A stretch of DNA of 64,000 nt, taken from assembly GCA_052034085.1 (NCBI GenBank), contig JBPOJA010000010.1, positions 1 to 64,000 of the forward strand, in the 5' to 3' direction. This DNA is from UBA1426 sp052034085. GTDB lineage: Bacteria > Bacillota > Clostridia > Peptostreptococcales > Anaerovoracaceae. The position numbers were made by a program, and so were the translations under genes. Positions 53,127 to 61,834 of the stretch are shown here, in pieces. Each line of letters starts with the position of its first letter. The first letter of the stretch is position 1. The notes under the pieces are model-generated. The model saw only the letters and a list, made by a program, of their open reading frames with translations. It did no database searches and was not told where the DNA came from.

Positions 53127-54224
53127 TAGCATTGGAAGAAATCAGGTATCAGCTGGAAGACGAGCCTGAAAAACTTAAAGAATTGGGTGATTCTCTTTGA
53201 CCTGTCGGGTTTAAAAGACAGGCTTGTTTCCATGACCAAAACCATGGAAAGTGTGGATTTCTGGGACGACCATGAAGAAGCCCAGAAAGTGCTTAAGGAA
53301 AAAAAGATGCTGGAAACCAAGATAGAGGAGTTTGAAAGCCTGGTTTCCAGCTTTGAAGATCTGGAAACCCTTATTGAACTGGCAGAGGAAGAAGACGATG
53401 AAAGCCTTTTGCCGGAAATTGAAGAGGCTCAAAGAAAATATACAAGGGAATTTGAAGATTTAAGAATCAAGACTCTTCTTCATGGAGAGTATGACAGAAA
53501 TAATGCAATTCTTTCCATACATGCAGGCAGCGGCGGACTTGATGCCCAGGACTGGGCGGAGATGCTGCTTCGCATGTATTCCCGCTGGGCGGAAGACAAG
53601 GGTTACAAGGTCAGTTTTCTTGATTTTCAGGATGACACTGAGGGCGGCATCAGGAATGCCACTCTTAAGGTTGAAGGCGACAATGCCTACGGCTATCTGA
53701 AGAATGAAAAGGGAGTCCACAGAATAGTGAGGATTTCACCCTTTGATTCATCCGGACGCAGGCACACATCATTTGCGTCCGTGGATGTCATACCTGAACT
53801 GGATGATGACATCGAAGTGGAAATAAACCCCGATGATCTTAGGATCGATACATACAGATCCAGCGGCGCCGGTGGTCAGCATGTCAACAAAACAGATTCT
53901 GCAATCAGAATTACCCACATTCCCACGAATATCGTGGTTGCCTGCCAAAATGAGCGGTCTCAACACCAGAACAAAGAAGTGGCTATGAAAATTTTAAAGG
54001 CCAGACTGTTGGAACTGGCGGAGCAGGAACATAAGGACAAAATAGATGAGCTGAAAGGCGACTACAGCCAGATTACCTGGGGAAGTCAGATCAGGTCCTA
54101 TGTATTCCACCCTTATTCACTCGTCAAAGACCACAGGACCAATGCAGAAGTGGGGAATGTCTATGCAGTAATGGACGGTGACCTGGACTATTTAATTAAC
54201 GAAAAACTCAAAGCCGGAAACTAA
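53123..54224 (+). CDS. prfB: Peptide chain release factor 2, with programmed +1 frameshift
   Basis: A protein of about 366 residues terminating translation at UGA and UAA. The first 25 codons run from ATG 53123 (overlapping the secA TGA) to an in-frame TGA at 53198-53200. CTT-TGA-C is the known prfB shift site; reading then continues in the +1 frame from GAC at 53199. The second part has GGQ in SGAGGQHVNKTDSA (about 243-256) and the RF2 codon-recognition region (SPFDSSGRRHTSF). The usual AGGGGG stimulatory site is replaced by GGGTGAT farther upstream. RF2 autoregulates by frameshifting. Confidence 0.96.
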
Positions 54225-54263
54225 TTTGGTGCAATGAGTGCCGAACCGGTGTCGGAGACAGAT

Positions 54264-56414
54264 ATGATAAATGAGAAAATCGCAAAAGAGCTGAACCTGA
54301 AACTGCACAATGTGGAAGCGGCCGTCAATCTGCTGGATGAGGGGAACACGGTGCCCTTTATTGCCAGATATCGTAAAGAGGTTACAGGCGCCATGAGCGA
54401 TGAAGTTTTGAGAAATCTGGAAGAACGCCTGCTTTACCTGAGAAACCTGGAAGCGAGAAAAGAGGATGTTATCCGCCTTATTGATGAGCAGGGTAAACTG
54501 ACGGAAGAACTTGAGCTGGCAATCAGAGAGGCAGAGCTGCTGCAAAGAGTAGAAGATCTTTATAAACCATACAAAAAGAAAAAATCCACCAGGGCTTCCA
54601 AAGCCAGGGAAAGAGGCCTGGAGCCTCTGGCTGTGATAATTAAGGCTATGGATCAGGAAAAAGGTGATCCGTTGGAGATTGCATCCCAGTTCATCAATGA
54701 GGAAGTTCCAACGGCTGAAGATGCCCTGCAGGGAGCCGCAGATATTGTTGCAGAGATCATCTCGGAAGATGCCGATTTGCTTGCGGAAATCCGGGAAAAG
54801 AGCCAGGCTATGGCCTTGCTGATAACTGAAGCAGTAGATTCGGAAGAAGATACCCCATATAACATGTACTACGAGTTCAGCGAAGGATTTTCTAAAATCC
54901 CCAATCACAGGATCTTGGCCATAAACCGGGGCGAAAAAGAAAAAAAGCTGAAAGTCAGGCTGGAAGTCTCAAAAGAGGACATGCACTCCGTAATCAGCCG
55001 CAGTTATCTCCTTAACGAAAACAGCATCTTTAAGGATTTGATGATAAGCACCATTGAAGATTCCTACAGCAGACTCATCGCTCCTTCCATTGAAAGGGAA
55101 CTGAGAAATATGCTTACGGAAAGAGCGGAAAAGGATGCAGTCAAAGTTTTTGCAAAGAATACAGAAAAACTTTTGATGGCGCCTCCGCTGAAAAATGCCA
55201 GAGTACTGGCAATTGACCCGGGGTTCAGAACGGGCTGTAAAGTAGCCATGCTGGATGAAACAGGCAAGTTACTGGAATATGACACCATTTATCCTACTGA
55301 GCCCAAAAATGATATTACCGGAGCCGGCGCAGTCGTTCTCGGCCTGATGCAAAAGCATAAGGCCAAAGTCATCGCCATAGGTAACGGCACGGCCTCCAGG
55401 GAAACTGAACTGTTTATAGCCAACCTTCTAAAGGAAAACGGCATAAAAGATGTTCGCTACACTATTGTGAATGAGGCCGGAGCATCTATCTACTCAGCAT
55501 CAAAGCTGGCTGCGGAAGAGTACCCGGAACTCGATGTGACTACAAGGGGTGCTTTATCCATAGGCAAAAGACTGCAGGATCCGCTGGCTGAACTTGTGAA
55601 AATATCTCCTAAGCACATTGGTGTGGGTCAGTATCAGCATGATATAAACCAGGGACTCCTGGACAGCGCATTAACCAATGTCGTGGAAGACAGTGTCAAT
55701 AAGGTTGGGGTGGACCTTAACACAGCATCGCCTTCCCTGCTTTCGTATATTGCGGGGATCAATTCGGCTATCGCGAAAAATATCGTAGATTACAGAGAAG
55801 AAAAAGGACGCTTCAATAACAGGAAAGAACTCTTAAAAGTTCCGAAACTGGGCAGCAAAACTTTTGAACAGTGTGCGGGTTTCATGCGAATTGCCGACGG
55901 TGACAATCCTCTCGACGCAACTGCAGTTCATCCCGAATCCTACAAAGCGGCAGAAATGCTTCTGGCCAGGCTTGGTATAGAAAAAACAGAAATCTCAAGA
56001 GGCGGCAGCAGGGAAATAGACTTACGGCTTAAGGAAAAGTTCAGAAACAGAAAAGAACTGGCTGAGGAACTTGGCATAGGGGTTTTAACCCTTGACGACA
56101 TAGTTGAAGAATTTAAAAAACCCGGCAGGGATCCAAGAGAAGATATGCCATCGGTGATATTCAGAAGCGATGTGTTGTCACTTGAGGATCTGAAACCTGA
56201 CATGGTGCTGACAGGCACTGTGAGAAATGTGGTGGATTTCGGAGCTTTTGTGGACATAGGGGTAAAGAATGACGGTCTCGTTCATATTTCCCAGCTTAGT
56301 CACAAATATGTTACCAATCCAATGGATATCGTAAGCGTAGGTGATACGGTAAAAGTTAAAGTTTTGAGTGTGGATAAAGAGAGAGGGAAGATTTCCCTTT
56401 CCATGAAACTATAG
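54264..56414 (+). CDS. tex: Tex-family S1 RNA-binding protein
   Basis: A protein of about 716 residues. N-terminal HTH/ERCC4-like region starts MINEKIAKELNL, YqgF-like RNase H fold at about 320-450 (VLAIDPGFRTGCKVAML), helix-hairpin-helix pair at about 485-560 (NTASPSLLSYIAGIN), and C-terminal S1 domain at about 640-712 (MVLTGTVRNVVDFGAFVDIG). Tex proteins bind nucleic acid and act in transcription-linked processes. ATG 54264 with GGAG 6 nt upstream is chosen over ATG 54234, which has no good site. In the secA-prfB run. Confidence 0.95.
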   Translation: MINEKIAKELNLKLHNVEAAVNLLDEGNTVPFIARYRKEVTGAMSDEVLRNLEERLLYLRNLEARKEDVIRLIDEQGKLTEELELAIREAELLQRVEDLYKPYKKKKSTRASKARERGLEPLAVIIKAMDQEKGDPLEIASQFINEEVPTAEDALQGAADIVAEIISEDADLLAEIREKSQAMALLITEAVDSEEDTPYNMYYEFSEGFSKIPNHRILAINRGEKEKKLKVRLEVSKEDMHSVISRSYLLNENSIFKDLMISTIEDSYSRLIAPSIERELRNMLTERAEKDAVKVFAKNTEKLLMAPPLKNARVLAIDPGFRTGCKVAMLDETGKLLEYDTIYPTEPKNDITGAGAVVLGLMQKHKAKVIAIGNGTASRETELFIANLLKENGIKDVRYTIVNEAGASIYSASKLAAEEYPELDVTTRGALSIGKRLQDPLAELVKISPKHIGVGQYQHDINQGLLDSALTNVVEDSVNKVGVDLNTASPSLLSYIAGINSAIAKNIVDYREEKGRFNNRKELLKVPKLGSKTFEQCAGFMRIADGDNPLDATAVHPESYKAAEMLLARLGIEKTEISRGGSREIDLRLKEKFRNRKELAEELGIGVLTLDDIVEEFKKPGRDPREDMPSVIFRSDVLSLEDLKPDMVLTGTVRNVVDFGAFVDIGVKNDGLVHISQLSHKYVTNPMDIVSVGDTVKVKVLSVDKERGKISLSMKL

Positions 56415-56430
56415 GAGCGCAAAGGGCGGA

Positions 56431-57078
56431 ATGGGCAAAGTTACAACGATATTATTTGATTATGACGGAACAATAATGGATACCAACAGGATTGTCCTGG
56501 AATCCTGGCAGCATACTTTCAGAACCATTGAAGGGAAAGAAAGGCCTGAAGAGGAGATAGTGAAAACTTTTGGCGAACCGCTCTTTATAACTATGGCAAA
56601 GACCTTTCCCCACATCAGTGTGGAAGAATCCGTGGCCATTTACAGAAGTTATTTATATGAGCATTATGATGCTATGATAAAACCTTTTCCCGGCATGGCT
56701 GAACTGGTAAAAGAAGTTAAAGAAAAAGGTTTTAAAACAGGCCTTGTTACCTCCAGGGTGGCGGACACCACCATTTCGGGATTAGAGCAGTTCGGCATTA
56801 TGCCCTATCTTGATGCCCTGGTAACCTTTGAAGACACGGATAAACATAAGCCGGATCCAGAGCCGATTTTGATTGCTTTGCGAAAACTGTCTTCTCAGCC
56901 CGGAGAAGCCCTGATGCTTGGGGATACCGGTTTTGATGTCCAATGTGCAAAAAATGCAGGGGTATTGTCTGCCATGGTAGGCTGGCAGATGGCTCTTTCA
57001 GATGAAGAGCTGAACGGACCCGACGGACCCGATTTTATAATAGAAGAGCCTGCCGATTTGTTCGGGATAATTCTATAG
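56431..57078 (+). CDS. HAD-family phosphatase, PpaX/phosphoglycolate phosphatase-like
   Basis: A 215-residue haloacid dehalogenase-like hydrolase: nucleophile in FDYDGTIMDTN (about 8-18), cap domain about 20-85, motif II TSRV, motif III Lys in DKHKPDPEPILIAL and motif IV MLGDTGFDVQ. The size and sequence resemble PpaX pyrophosphatase and phosphoglycolate phosphatase; the substrate is not decided. Ends 10 nt before the next gene; RBS AGGAG. Part of the same plus-strand run as tex and addB. Confidence 0.9.
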   Translation: MGKVTTILFDYDGTIMDTNRIVLESWQHTFRTIEGKERPEEEIVKTFGEPLFITMAKTFPHISVEESVAIYRSYLYEHYDAMIKPFPGMAELVKEVKEKGFKTGLVTSRVADTTISGLEQFGIMPYLDALVTFEDTDKHKPDPEPILIALRKLSSQPGEALMLGDTGFDVQCAKNAGVLSAMVGWQMALSDEELNGPDGPDFIIEEPADLFGIIL

Positions 57079-57088
57079 GAGGGAGAAA

Positions 57089-57634
57089 ATGGATAGAGTA
57101 AAATATGCTTTTATAATGATGTCAGGGACCCTTACACCGGAGGTTTTTGATGTATTGCACGATACTGAAGGAGATTACACCAGACTGCTTGCAGTAAACT
57201 CATTTAAGATGGCTGTGGAAACAGCAAAGCAACTGGCTGACGAGGGTTATGAACATCTGGATTTGTGCGGCGCCTTCAATGCGGAAAAAGCGCAGAAAGT
57301 CAGAGAAAGCACAGATGGCAGGCTGGATGTGCATTATGCAAAGTACAGCCCTGAAGATGACAAACGCATGAACGAAATGCCGTCATTGCATGAGTTTGGC
57401 ATTATTATGATGGATGGCTCAGTACCTGAAACTCAGTGGGTTTATGAGAAACATGATGAATTCAACACAACCATAGCTTTTGTCAACAGTCTTGAAGCAA
57501 CCATTAAGGCCGTCAGAGCCATGGTGGAAAAAGGTGTAGTCTTCGTAGAAATGTGCAGGTGGTATGACAGCAAAAAAGCTGCTGCCGTCAGCGAGGCTAT
57601 TAATGGAGCCATTCCTGTTGGTTATTGCGGATAA
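57089..57634 (+). CDS. DUF6506 family protein (two related halves)
   Basis: A 181-residue soluble protein. It appears to be built of two similar halves, each an alpha/beta unit. First half: KYAFIMMSGTLTPEV ... AVETAKQLADEGYEHLDLCG. Second half: FGIIMMDGSVPETQ ... TIKAVRAMVEKGVVFVEMC. Each half ends with a cysteine after hydrophobic strands. This agrees with my memory of DUF6506, whose function is unknown. RBS GGAGG; the addB frame begins within or just after its end. Confidence 0.65.
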   Translation: MDRVKYAFIMMSGTLTPEVFDVLHDTEGDYTRLLAVNSFKMAVETAKQLADEGYEHLDLCGAFNAEKAQKVRESTDGRLDVHYAKYSPEDDKRMNEMPSLHEFGIIMMDGSVPETQWVYEKHDEFNTTIAFVNSLEATIKAVRAMVEKGVVFVEMCRWYDSKKAAAVSEAINGAIPVGYCG

Positions 57635-57636
57635 AC

Positions 57637-60600
57637 ATGCTGAATATCTATACCGGGCGGGAGAACATTGATAAAGAAAAGGCCATGTTCGGGAAAATTA
57701 ATCCCTCTTCCCGGACATGTTTGATTGTGCCCGATCAGTACACTCTCCAAATGGAGCGCAACGCAATTGACTATTATGAGACGGAAGGGCTTATGAGCCT
57801 GGAGGTATTGTCTTTTTCAAGATTGACAGCCAGAGTGCTGGCGGAAACGGGTGGAAGCCCGCAAAAAGTAATAGATAAAAACGGCAGGCACATGCTTCTG
57901 TCGAAAATTCTTCTCAGCGAAAAAAAGAATCTGAAAGCCTTCGGCGGCATGGTCAAATCTCATTCCTTTATAGATCTTATGAATAATTTAATATCCGAAG
58001 TTAAGCAGCATAACGGCACTCCCGATGATGTGGCGCAGGCTTTATCCTTAACGGAAAGTTCTGTTATTTTGAACCGCAAGCTGTCGGATCTGTATCTGAT
58101 TTTTACTAAATATGAAGAGGCATTAAAGGATAAGTTCATAGACACCGAGGCTTATCTGGACTTTTTTATTACAAAGATAGGAAAATCAAAGTTGGTGAAG
58201 GAAAGTGAGTTCTGGATTTCAGGCTTTGATTCTCTGACACCCAAGGCTGTTGAAATTATAAAGGAACTGTCCTCTCACAGCAGAGGTGTAAATATGATGC
58301 TGACCTATGAAAAGGGCAGTAAAATATTCAGTCTGACGGAAACAACACTGGCAAACCTGAAACGGGCTTTGGGGCTGATGCAAATAAGAGTGAAAGAGTT
58401 GGAAGGGCCAGAAGTCAGCAGGCCCGAAGCCGTCAGTCATTTGGAACGTTACTTGTTTGAGCCTGCCGTTGTGCCTTTAAATGAAAGACGGGAGGAACTG
58501 ACCTTTTTAAATGCTGCCAATTTCTATAATGAGGCGGAATCTGCTGCTGCTTTCATACTTGAGCTGGTCAGAGACAAAGGCGTAAGATTTAAAGATATTG
58601 CCGTCATCTGCAATGATATGGAAGAGCGTGGAACCATAATTCAGAGAGTATTTGATGAATACGAAATCAGCTTCTTTCTTGATAAAAAACGACCGGTTCA
58701 CTACAATCCGGCAGTGGTTTTTGTGATATCTCTGCTGGAGGCGGCCTCTTCAGACTGGGCTTATGAGGATATCTTCAGCCTGGTCAAGACCGGGCTTACT
58801 CCTTTGTCCGTGGAAGACTCCGAGCTGCTGGAAAATTATTGTATTAAGTACAAAATAAGGGGTAGCTCGTGGAAAAAGGATTTTAAATACGGACTGGAAG
58901 AGTACGGTGAAGAGGATATGAGGCTGTTGAACGGCCTTAGAGGAGAGCTGCTGGGATTTCTTGGAGACTATTTTGAAAGCAGTAAAAAGGCTGAGACAAT
59001 TAGTGAAAAGATATTGGTACTGACTGAATTTCTCAGGGAAAAGCTTCATATGGAGGATATTCTGGAGCAGATATGTCTGAACCTTGAAGCAGAAGGGCAG
59101 TTTGTCCCGGCCATGGAAATAAGCCAGATCTGGGATGAAATCCTTGACCTTCTGGAACAGCTGAATGAGTTGCTTGGCGATGAAACTATTAATAATGAGG
59201 ATTTTGCGAAAATTATCCGGTCGGGCTTTGATTCAATGGAATTAGGCCTGATTCCTACAACAATGGACCAGGTTGTAATAGGAACCATGGAAAGAACCAG
59301 AACCGGAAATGTCAAAGCCCTTCTGGTACTGGGGGCTAACGATGGTGTGCTTCCCAAAAACCGGGGGGAGGAAGATCTGCTGAGCAGGGATGAAAAGAAG
59401 CAGCTGATCGATAAGGGAATATTAATCTGCAGGGATGAAGACCATAAACTTATGGAAGAAAACCTGGCAATTTATAAGCAGCTATCCGGGGCCGGACAGC
59501 ATCTTTGGCTGAGTTTTTCAACCGCCAACCTGGATGGACAGGAGACCCGACCCTCCATGATTTTTAATAAAATGCGCAAAATGTTCCCGGCAAATCCTGT
59601 GGAAAAGGATATTGCCAACAGAGAGGATCCTTCCACGCTTCTGATAAGGCCGGCGGGAAGCTTCAAGTACTTCGCAGAGGCTTTACAGATGCACTATCGT
59701 GAAGGGCACAGGCTGGATCCGGTCTGGCAGTCTGCAGCCAACTGGTACAGGGAAAACCATAAAGAAAAAATCAATCTCATAGAGAAGGGTCTGAATTTTG
59801 ATAACAGGGTAGAAAGATTGAGCCGGACCGGACTTTCAAATCTTTTCGGCTTGAAGCCGGGAGGGAGATTGCGGTTAAGTCCCACCCGCCTTGAGACCTA
59901 TTCCAGATGTCCTTTCGCCCATATGATCAGATATGGTCTTCGGCCTGACGAGAACAGAGTGTTTCATGTATCCGGCAGAGAAGTGGGAGATATATACCAT
60001 CTTTGTCTTAAACTTTTCGCTCAGGACCTCACCGTAGAAGGTCTGCCTTTGCAGGACGCGGAATCTCCCTGGATGCAGATTACGGAAACCGAGGTTGAAG
60101 AAAGGATTTCAGATCTTATGGCAAAGCTGGCGTCAGATTACAAAGAAGGACTGTTTGAGTCGGATAAAGAAGCAAATTACAGGCTGGCAAGAATGACAGG
60201 GGTGTGTCAGAAAGCAGCAAAGGCTCTGGTTGATCATATCCGCCGCGGGGCAATAGAGAAGATTTTTTTCGAAGAACGCTTCAGTTCAGCGGAGGGCTCT
60301 TTATTGCCACCCATTTCAGTGTCTACGGAAAATGGGGATTTTTCCATTGAAGGCATAATAGACAGAATTGATATTTTACCCGATAACTATGCCAAAATCA
60401 TCGATTACAAATCAGGCAGGGAAAGCTTCAATCCCGGCGAGGCAACCGGTGGCTGGCGGCTCCAGCTTATGCTGTATCTGAAAGCGGTAAGGGAAGGCAT
60501 GGAATACGTAAAGTCTGCCGGAGTGTTTTATTTTGAAATTGCAGACCTTATGGTGGAAGGAGACGGGCAAAGCAGGGAAGAAATATTGGCGGCGGTAGAA

Positions 60601-60960
60601 AAGGAAATCCGCAAGAGTTTCCGGCTGGACGGCACGGTGCTTAATGAAAGCAAGGTTATTGAAAGTATTGCCGGAGATTTCGAATCCTATTCTCATATAT
60701 TGCCCATCAAAAAAGATAAAGACGGCCTGTACAGCGGAAATACGGAAGGCCGGATGCTGTCAAAAGAAGAATTTGAAAAACTGGAAAAAACAATGGATCA
60801 GGTTATAAGTCAGCTCTGCAGTTCACTGGCGGCAGGAAATATTGACATCAGGCCAAAGAAGCTGGATGATATCAGCGCCTGTACATATTGTACATATAAA
60901 AGCATCTGCGGTTTTGATTTATCCTTTGACGGCTGCTCCTATGATGTGGTAAAATCGTGA
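57637..60960 (+). CDS. addB: ATP-dependent helicase/nuclease subunit B (AddB) without Walker A
   Basis: A protein of about 1107 residues. The N-terminal helicase-like half starts LNIYTGRENIDKEK; the usual AddB P-loop GRxGSGKT is missing here. Later VPDQYTLQMER and VLSFSRL match AddB. The C-terminal RecB-type nuclease has KIIDYKSGRE (about 920). Fe-S cluster cysteines are CPFAH (about 757) and CTYCTYKSIC (about 1081-1090). AddB pairs with AddA to process double-strand breaks. No addA follows; the next feature is tRNA-Thr. Start: TTG 57625 or ATG 57637; ATG preferred, neither with a strong RBS. Confidence 0.9.
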   Translation: MLNIYTGRENIDKEKAMFGKINPSSRTCLIVPDQYTLQMERNAIDYYETEGLMSLEVLSFSRLTARVLAETGGSPQKVIDKNGRHMLLSKILLSEKKNLKAFGGMVKSHSFIDLMNNLISEVKQHNGTPDDVAQALSLTESSVILNRKLSDLYLIFTKYEEALKDKFIDTEAYLDFFITKIGKSKLVKESEFWISGFDSLTPKAVEIIKELSSHSRGVNMMLTYEKGSKIFSLTETTLANLKRALGLMQIRVKELEGPEVSRPEAVSHLERYLFEPAVVPLNERREELTFLNAANFYNEAESAAAFILELVRDKGVRFKDIAVICNDMEERGTIIQRVFDEYEISFFLDKKRPVHYNPAVVFVISLLEAASSDWAYEDIFSLVKTGLTPLSVEDSELLENYCIKYKIRGSSWKKDFKYGLEEYGEEDMRLLNGLRGELLGFLGDYFESSKKAETISEKILVLTEFLREKLHMEDILEQICLNLEAEGQFVPAMEISQIWDEILDLLEQLNELLGDETINNEDFAKIIRSGFDSMELGLIPTTMDQVVIGTMERTRTGNVKALLVLGANDGVLPKNRGEEDLLSRDEKKQLIDKGILICRDEDHKLMEENLAIYKQLSGAGQHLWLSFSTANLDGQETRPSMIFNKMRKMFPANPVEKDIANREDPSTLLIRPAGSFKYFAEALQMHYREGHRLDPVWQSAANWYRENHKEKINLIEKGLNFDNRVERLSRTGLSNLFGLKPGGRLRLSPTRLETYSRCPFAHMIRYGLRPDENRVFHVSGREVGDIYHLCLKLFAQDLTVEGLPLQDAESPWMQITETEVEERISDLMAKLASDYKEGLFESDKEANYRLARMTGVCQKAAKALVDHIRRGAIEKIFFEERFSSAEGSLLPPISVSTENGDFSIEGIIDRIDILPDNYAKIIDYKSGRESFNPGEATGGWRLQLMLYLKAVREGMEYVKSAGVFYFEIADLMVEGDGQSREEILAAVEKEIRKSFRLDGTVLNESKVIESIAGDFESYSHILPIKKDKDGLYSGNTEGRMLSKEEFEKLEKTMDQVISQLCSSLAAGNIDIRPKKLDDISACTYCTYKSICGFDLSFDGCSYDVVKS

Positions 60961-61079
60961 TGCTCACAATGCCGAATGGATAAAATGGTTAAAATGGTTA
61001 AAATGGATAACAAGGATAATATGGATAATATGTGGGGGAAAATCTGAAAGAGACTATATTTGTGTGATTTCTGTATTGT
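60961..61079. repeat. Short-period repeats after addB
   Basis: About 2.5 copies of a 9-bp unit AAAATGGTT (60982-61006) lead into GGATAA-type repeats up to about 61032. No gene is seen. The stretch up to 61079 probably contains the tRNA-Thr promoter, but I cannot define it. Confidence 0.6.
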
Positions 61080-61155
61080 GCTACTGTGGCTCAGCTGGCA
61101 GAGCAGCTGATTCGTAATCAGCAGGTCAGGAGTTCGAATCTCCTCAGTAGCTCCA
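61080..61155 (+). tRNA. tRNA-Thr (anticodon CGT)
   Basis: A 76-nt cloverleaf: acceptor GCTACTG/CAGTAGC, D-stem GCTC/GAGC, anticodon stem GCTGA/TCAGC with loop TTCGTAA (CGT, reads ACG), T-arm AGGAG-TTCGAAT-CTCCT and encoded CCA. All stems are perfect. Confidence 0.97.
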
Positions 61156-61162
61156 TTGGTGC

Positions 61163-61200
61163 AGACCCTGTGACGCAATGCCGTCACAGGGTCTTCCTTT
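61163..61200 (+). terminator. tRNA-Thr terminator
   Basis: A perfect 13-bp stem AGACCCTGTGACG / CGTCACAGGGTCT, 6-nt loop, then TCCTTT. It starts 7 nt after the tRNA. Confidence 0.9.
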
Positions 61201-61221
61201 CTGCAATTCTGTGGCTTACAA

Positions 61222-61405
61222 CCCTGAAACGGCCGAATCTCGAGACTTGACACCCTGAAACGGCCGGATCTCGAGACTTGGCAGCCCTGAAACGGCCGAA
61301 TCTCGAGACTTGGCAACACTAAAATGGTCGGATCTGGAAACTTGGCAACACTAAAAAGGTCGGATCTGGAAACTTGGCAACACTGAAATGGTCGAAATTG
61401 CAAGA
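61222..61405. repeat. Six ~32-bp tandem repeats
   Basis: Units start at 61222, 61253, 61285, 61317, 61349 and 61381 (the last partial). The first is 31 bp and the others 32 bp. The first three share CCCTGAAACGGCCGAATC and the palindrome TCTCGAGA. The last three have drifted to CACTAAAATGGTCGGATC or similar. There are no unique spacers, so this is not a CRISPR array. It looks like a decaying minisatellite; the last unit runs into the left arm of the inverted repeat below. Confidence 0.85.
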
Positions 61406-61570
61406 TGTGCTATAGATTTTTGCATAAACAAGAGTTTTCTGGTCAAGTTTTCAAGATTTGCGATGGGGACCCCGATACAAACTGGACTGAGTCCTAGCAT
61501 ATGCTGCAATTTCGACCACCACCATATTGGATTCAAGCATTAGCGCTAGCATAAGCTGCAGTTTCGTCCA
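61389..61570. repeat. MITE-like inverted repeat with duplicated right end
   Basis: The left arm 61389-61412 (TGGTCGAAATTGCA core) pairs with the right arm 61495-61518 over 24 bp with a few mismatches. A second copy of the right arm lies at 61547-61570, 52 bp further on and in the same orientation. The interior has no ORF of note. This is the form of a non-autonomous element remnant. The rest of 61405-61642 has no gene I can support. Confidence 0.6.
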
Positions 61571-61642
61571 CCTCACGTGAAATAAATTTCAAAAATGAGT
61601 GGCTCTCATATTAATCCTTAATTTTTAATCCTTAATTTGTGA

Positions 61643-61834
61643 TTGAACAAGCAGGGCGAAAAAAGACCAATCAAGAGAATCGAAGACATACCAATCAAGA
61701 TAATCGAAGACATATCAATCAAGATAATCAAAGATATTCCAATCAAGCTAATTGAAGCGGAAATGCATAATAATAGAATTAATGGTAATAAATGGTTGCT
61801 AGACAATAATGAAGATGATATATTCAAAGAATGA
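61643..61834 (+). CDS. Possible 63-residue octapeptide-repeat protein
   Basis: A short frame from TTG 61643 with four 24-bp repeats (61667-61762) encoding the octapeptide PIKRIEDI, PIKIIEDI, SIKIIKDI and PIKLIEAE. Several changes between the DNA repeats are at third codon positions and silent (gac/gat, ata/att, atc/att), as expected if translated. Its stop overlaps the next ATG (ATGA). Against it: TTG start without RBS, and an in-frame stop just before. Function unknown; could be an upstream leader ORF coupled to the next gene. Confidence 0.35.
   Translation: MNKQGEKRPIKRIEDIPIKIIEDISIKIIKDIPIKLIEAEMHNNRINGNKWLLDNNEDDIFKE

Noticed and set aside
53187..53222. Truncated prfB or sequencing frameshift
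   Set aside because: The in-frame CTT-TGA-C and the restored +1 frame are exactly the programmed frameshift of RF2 genes.
60939..61403. 154-codon minus-strand ORF
   Set aside because: It is the antisense reading of tRNA-Thr and the tandem repeats. The segment EIRTPDLLITNQLLCQLSH is the well-known false protein read across tRNA genes.
61222..61405. CRISPR array
   Set aside because: The ~32-bp units are directly adjacent without unique spacers, they diverge along the array, and no cas gene is present.
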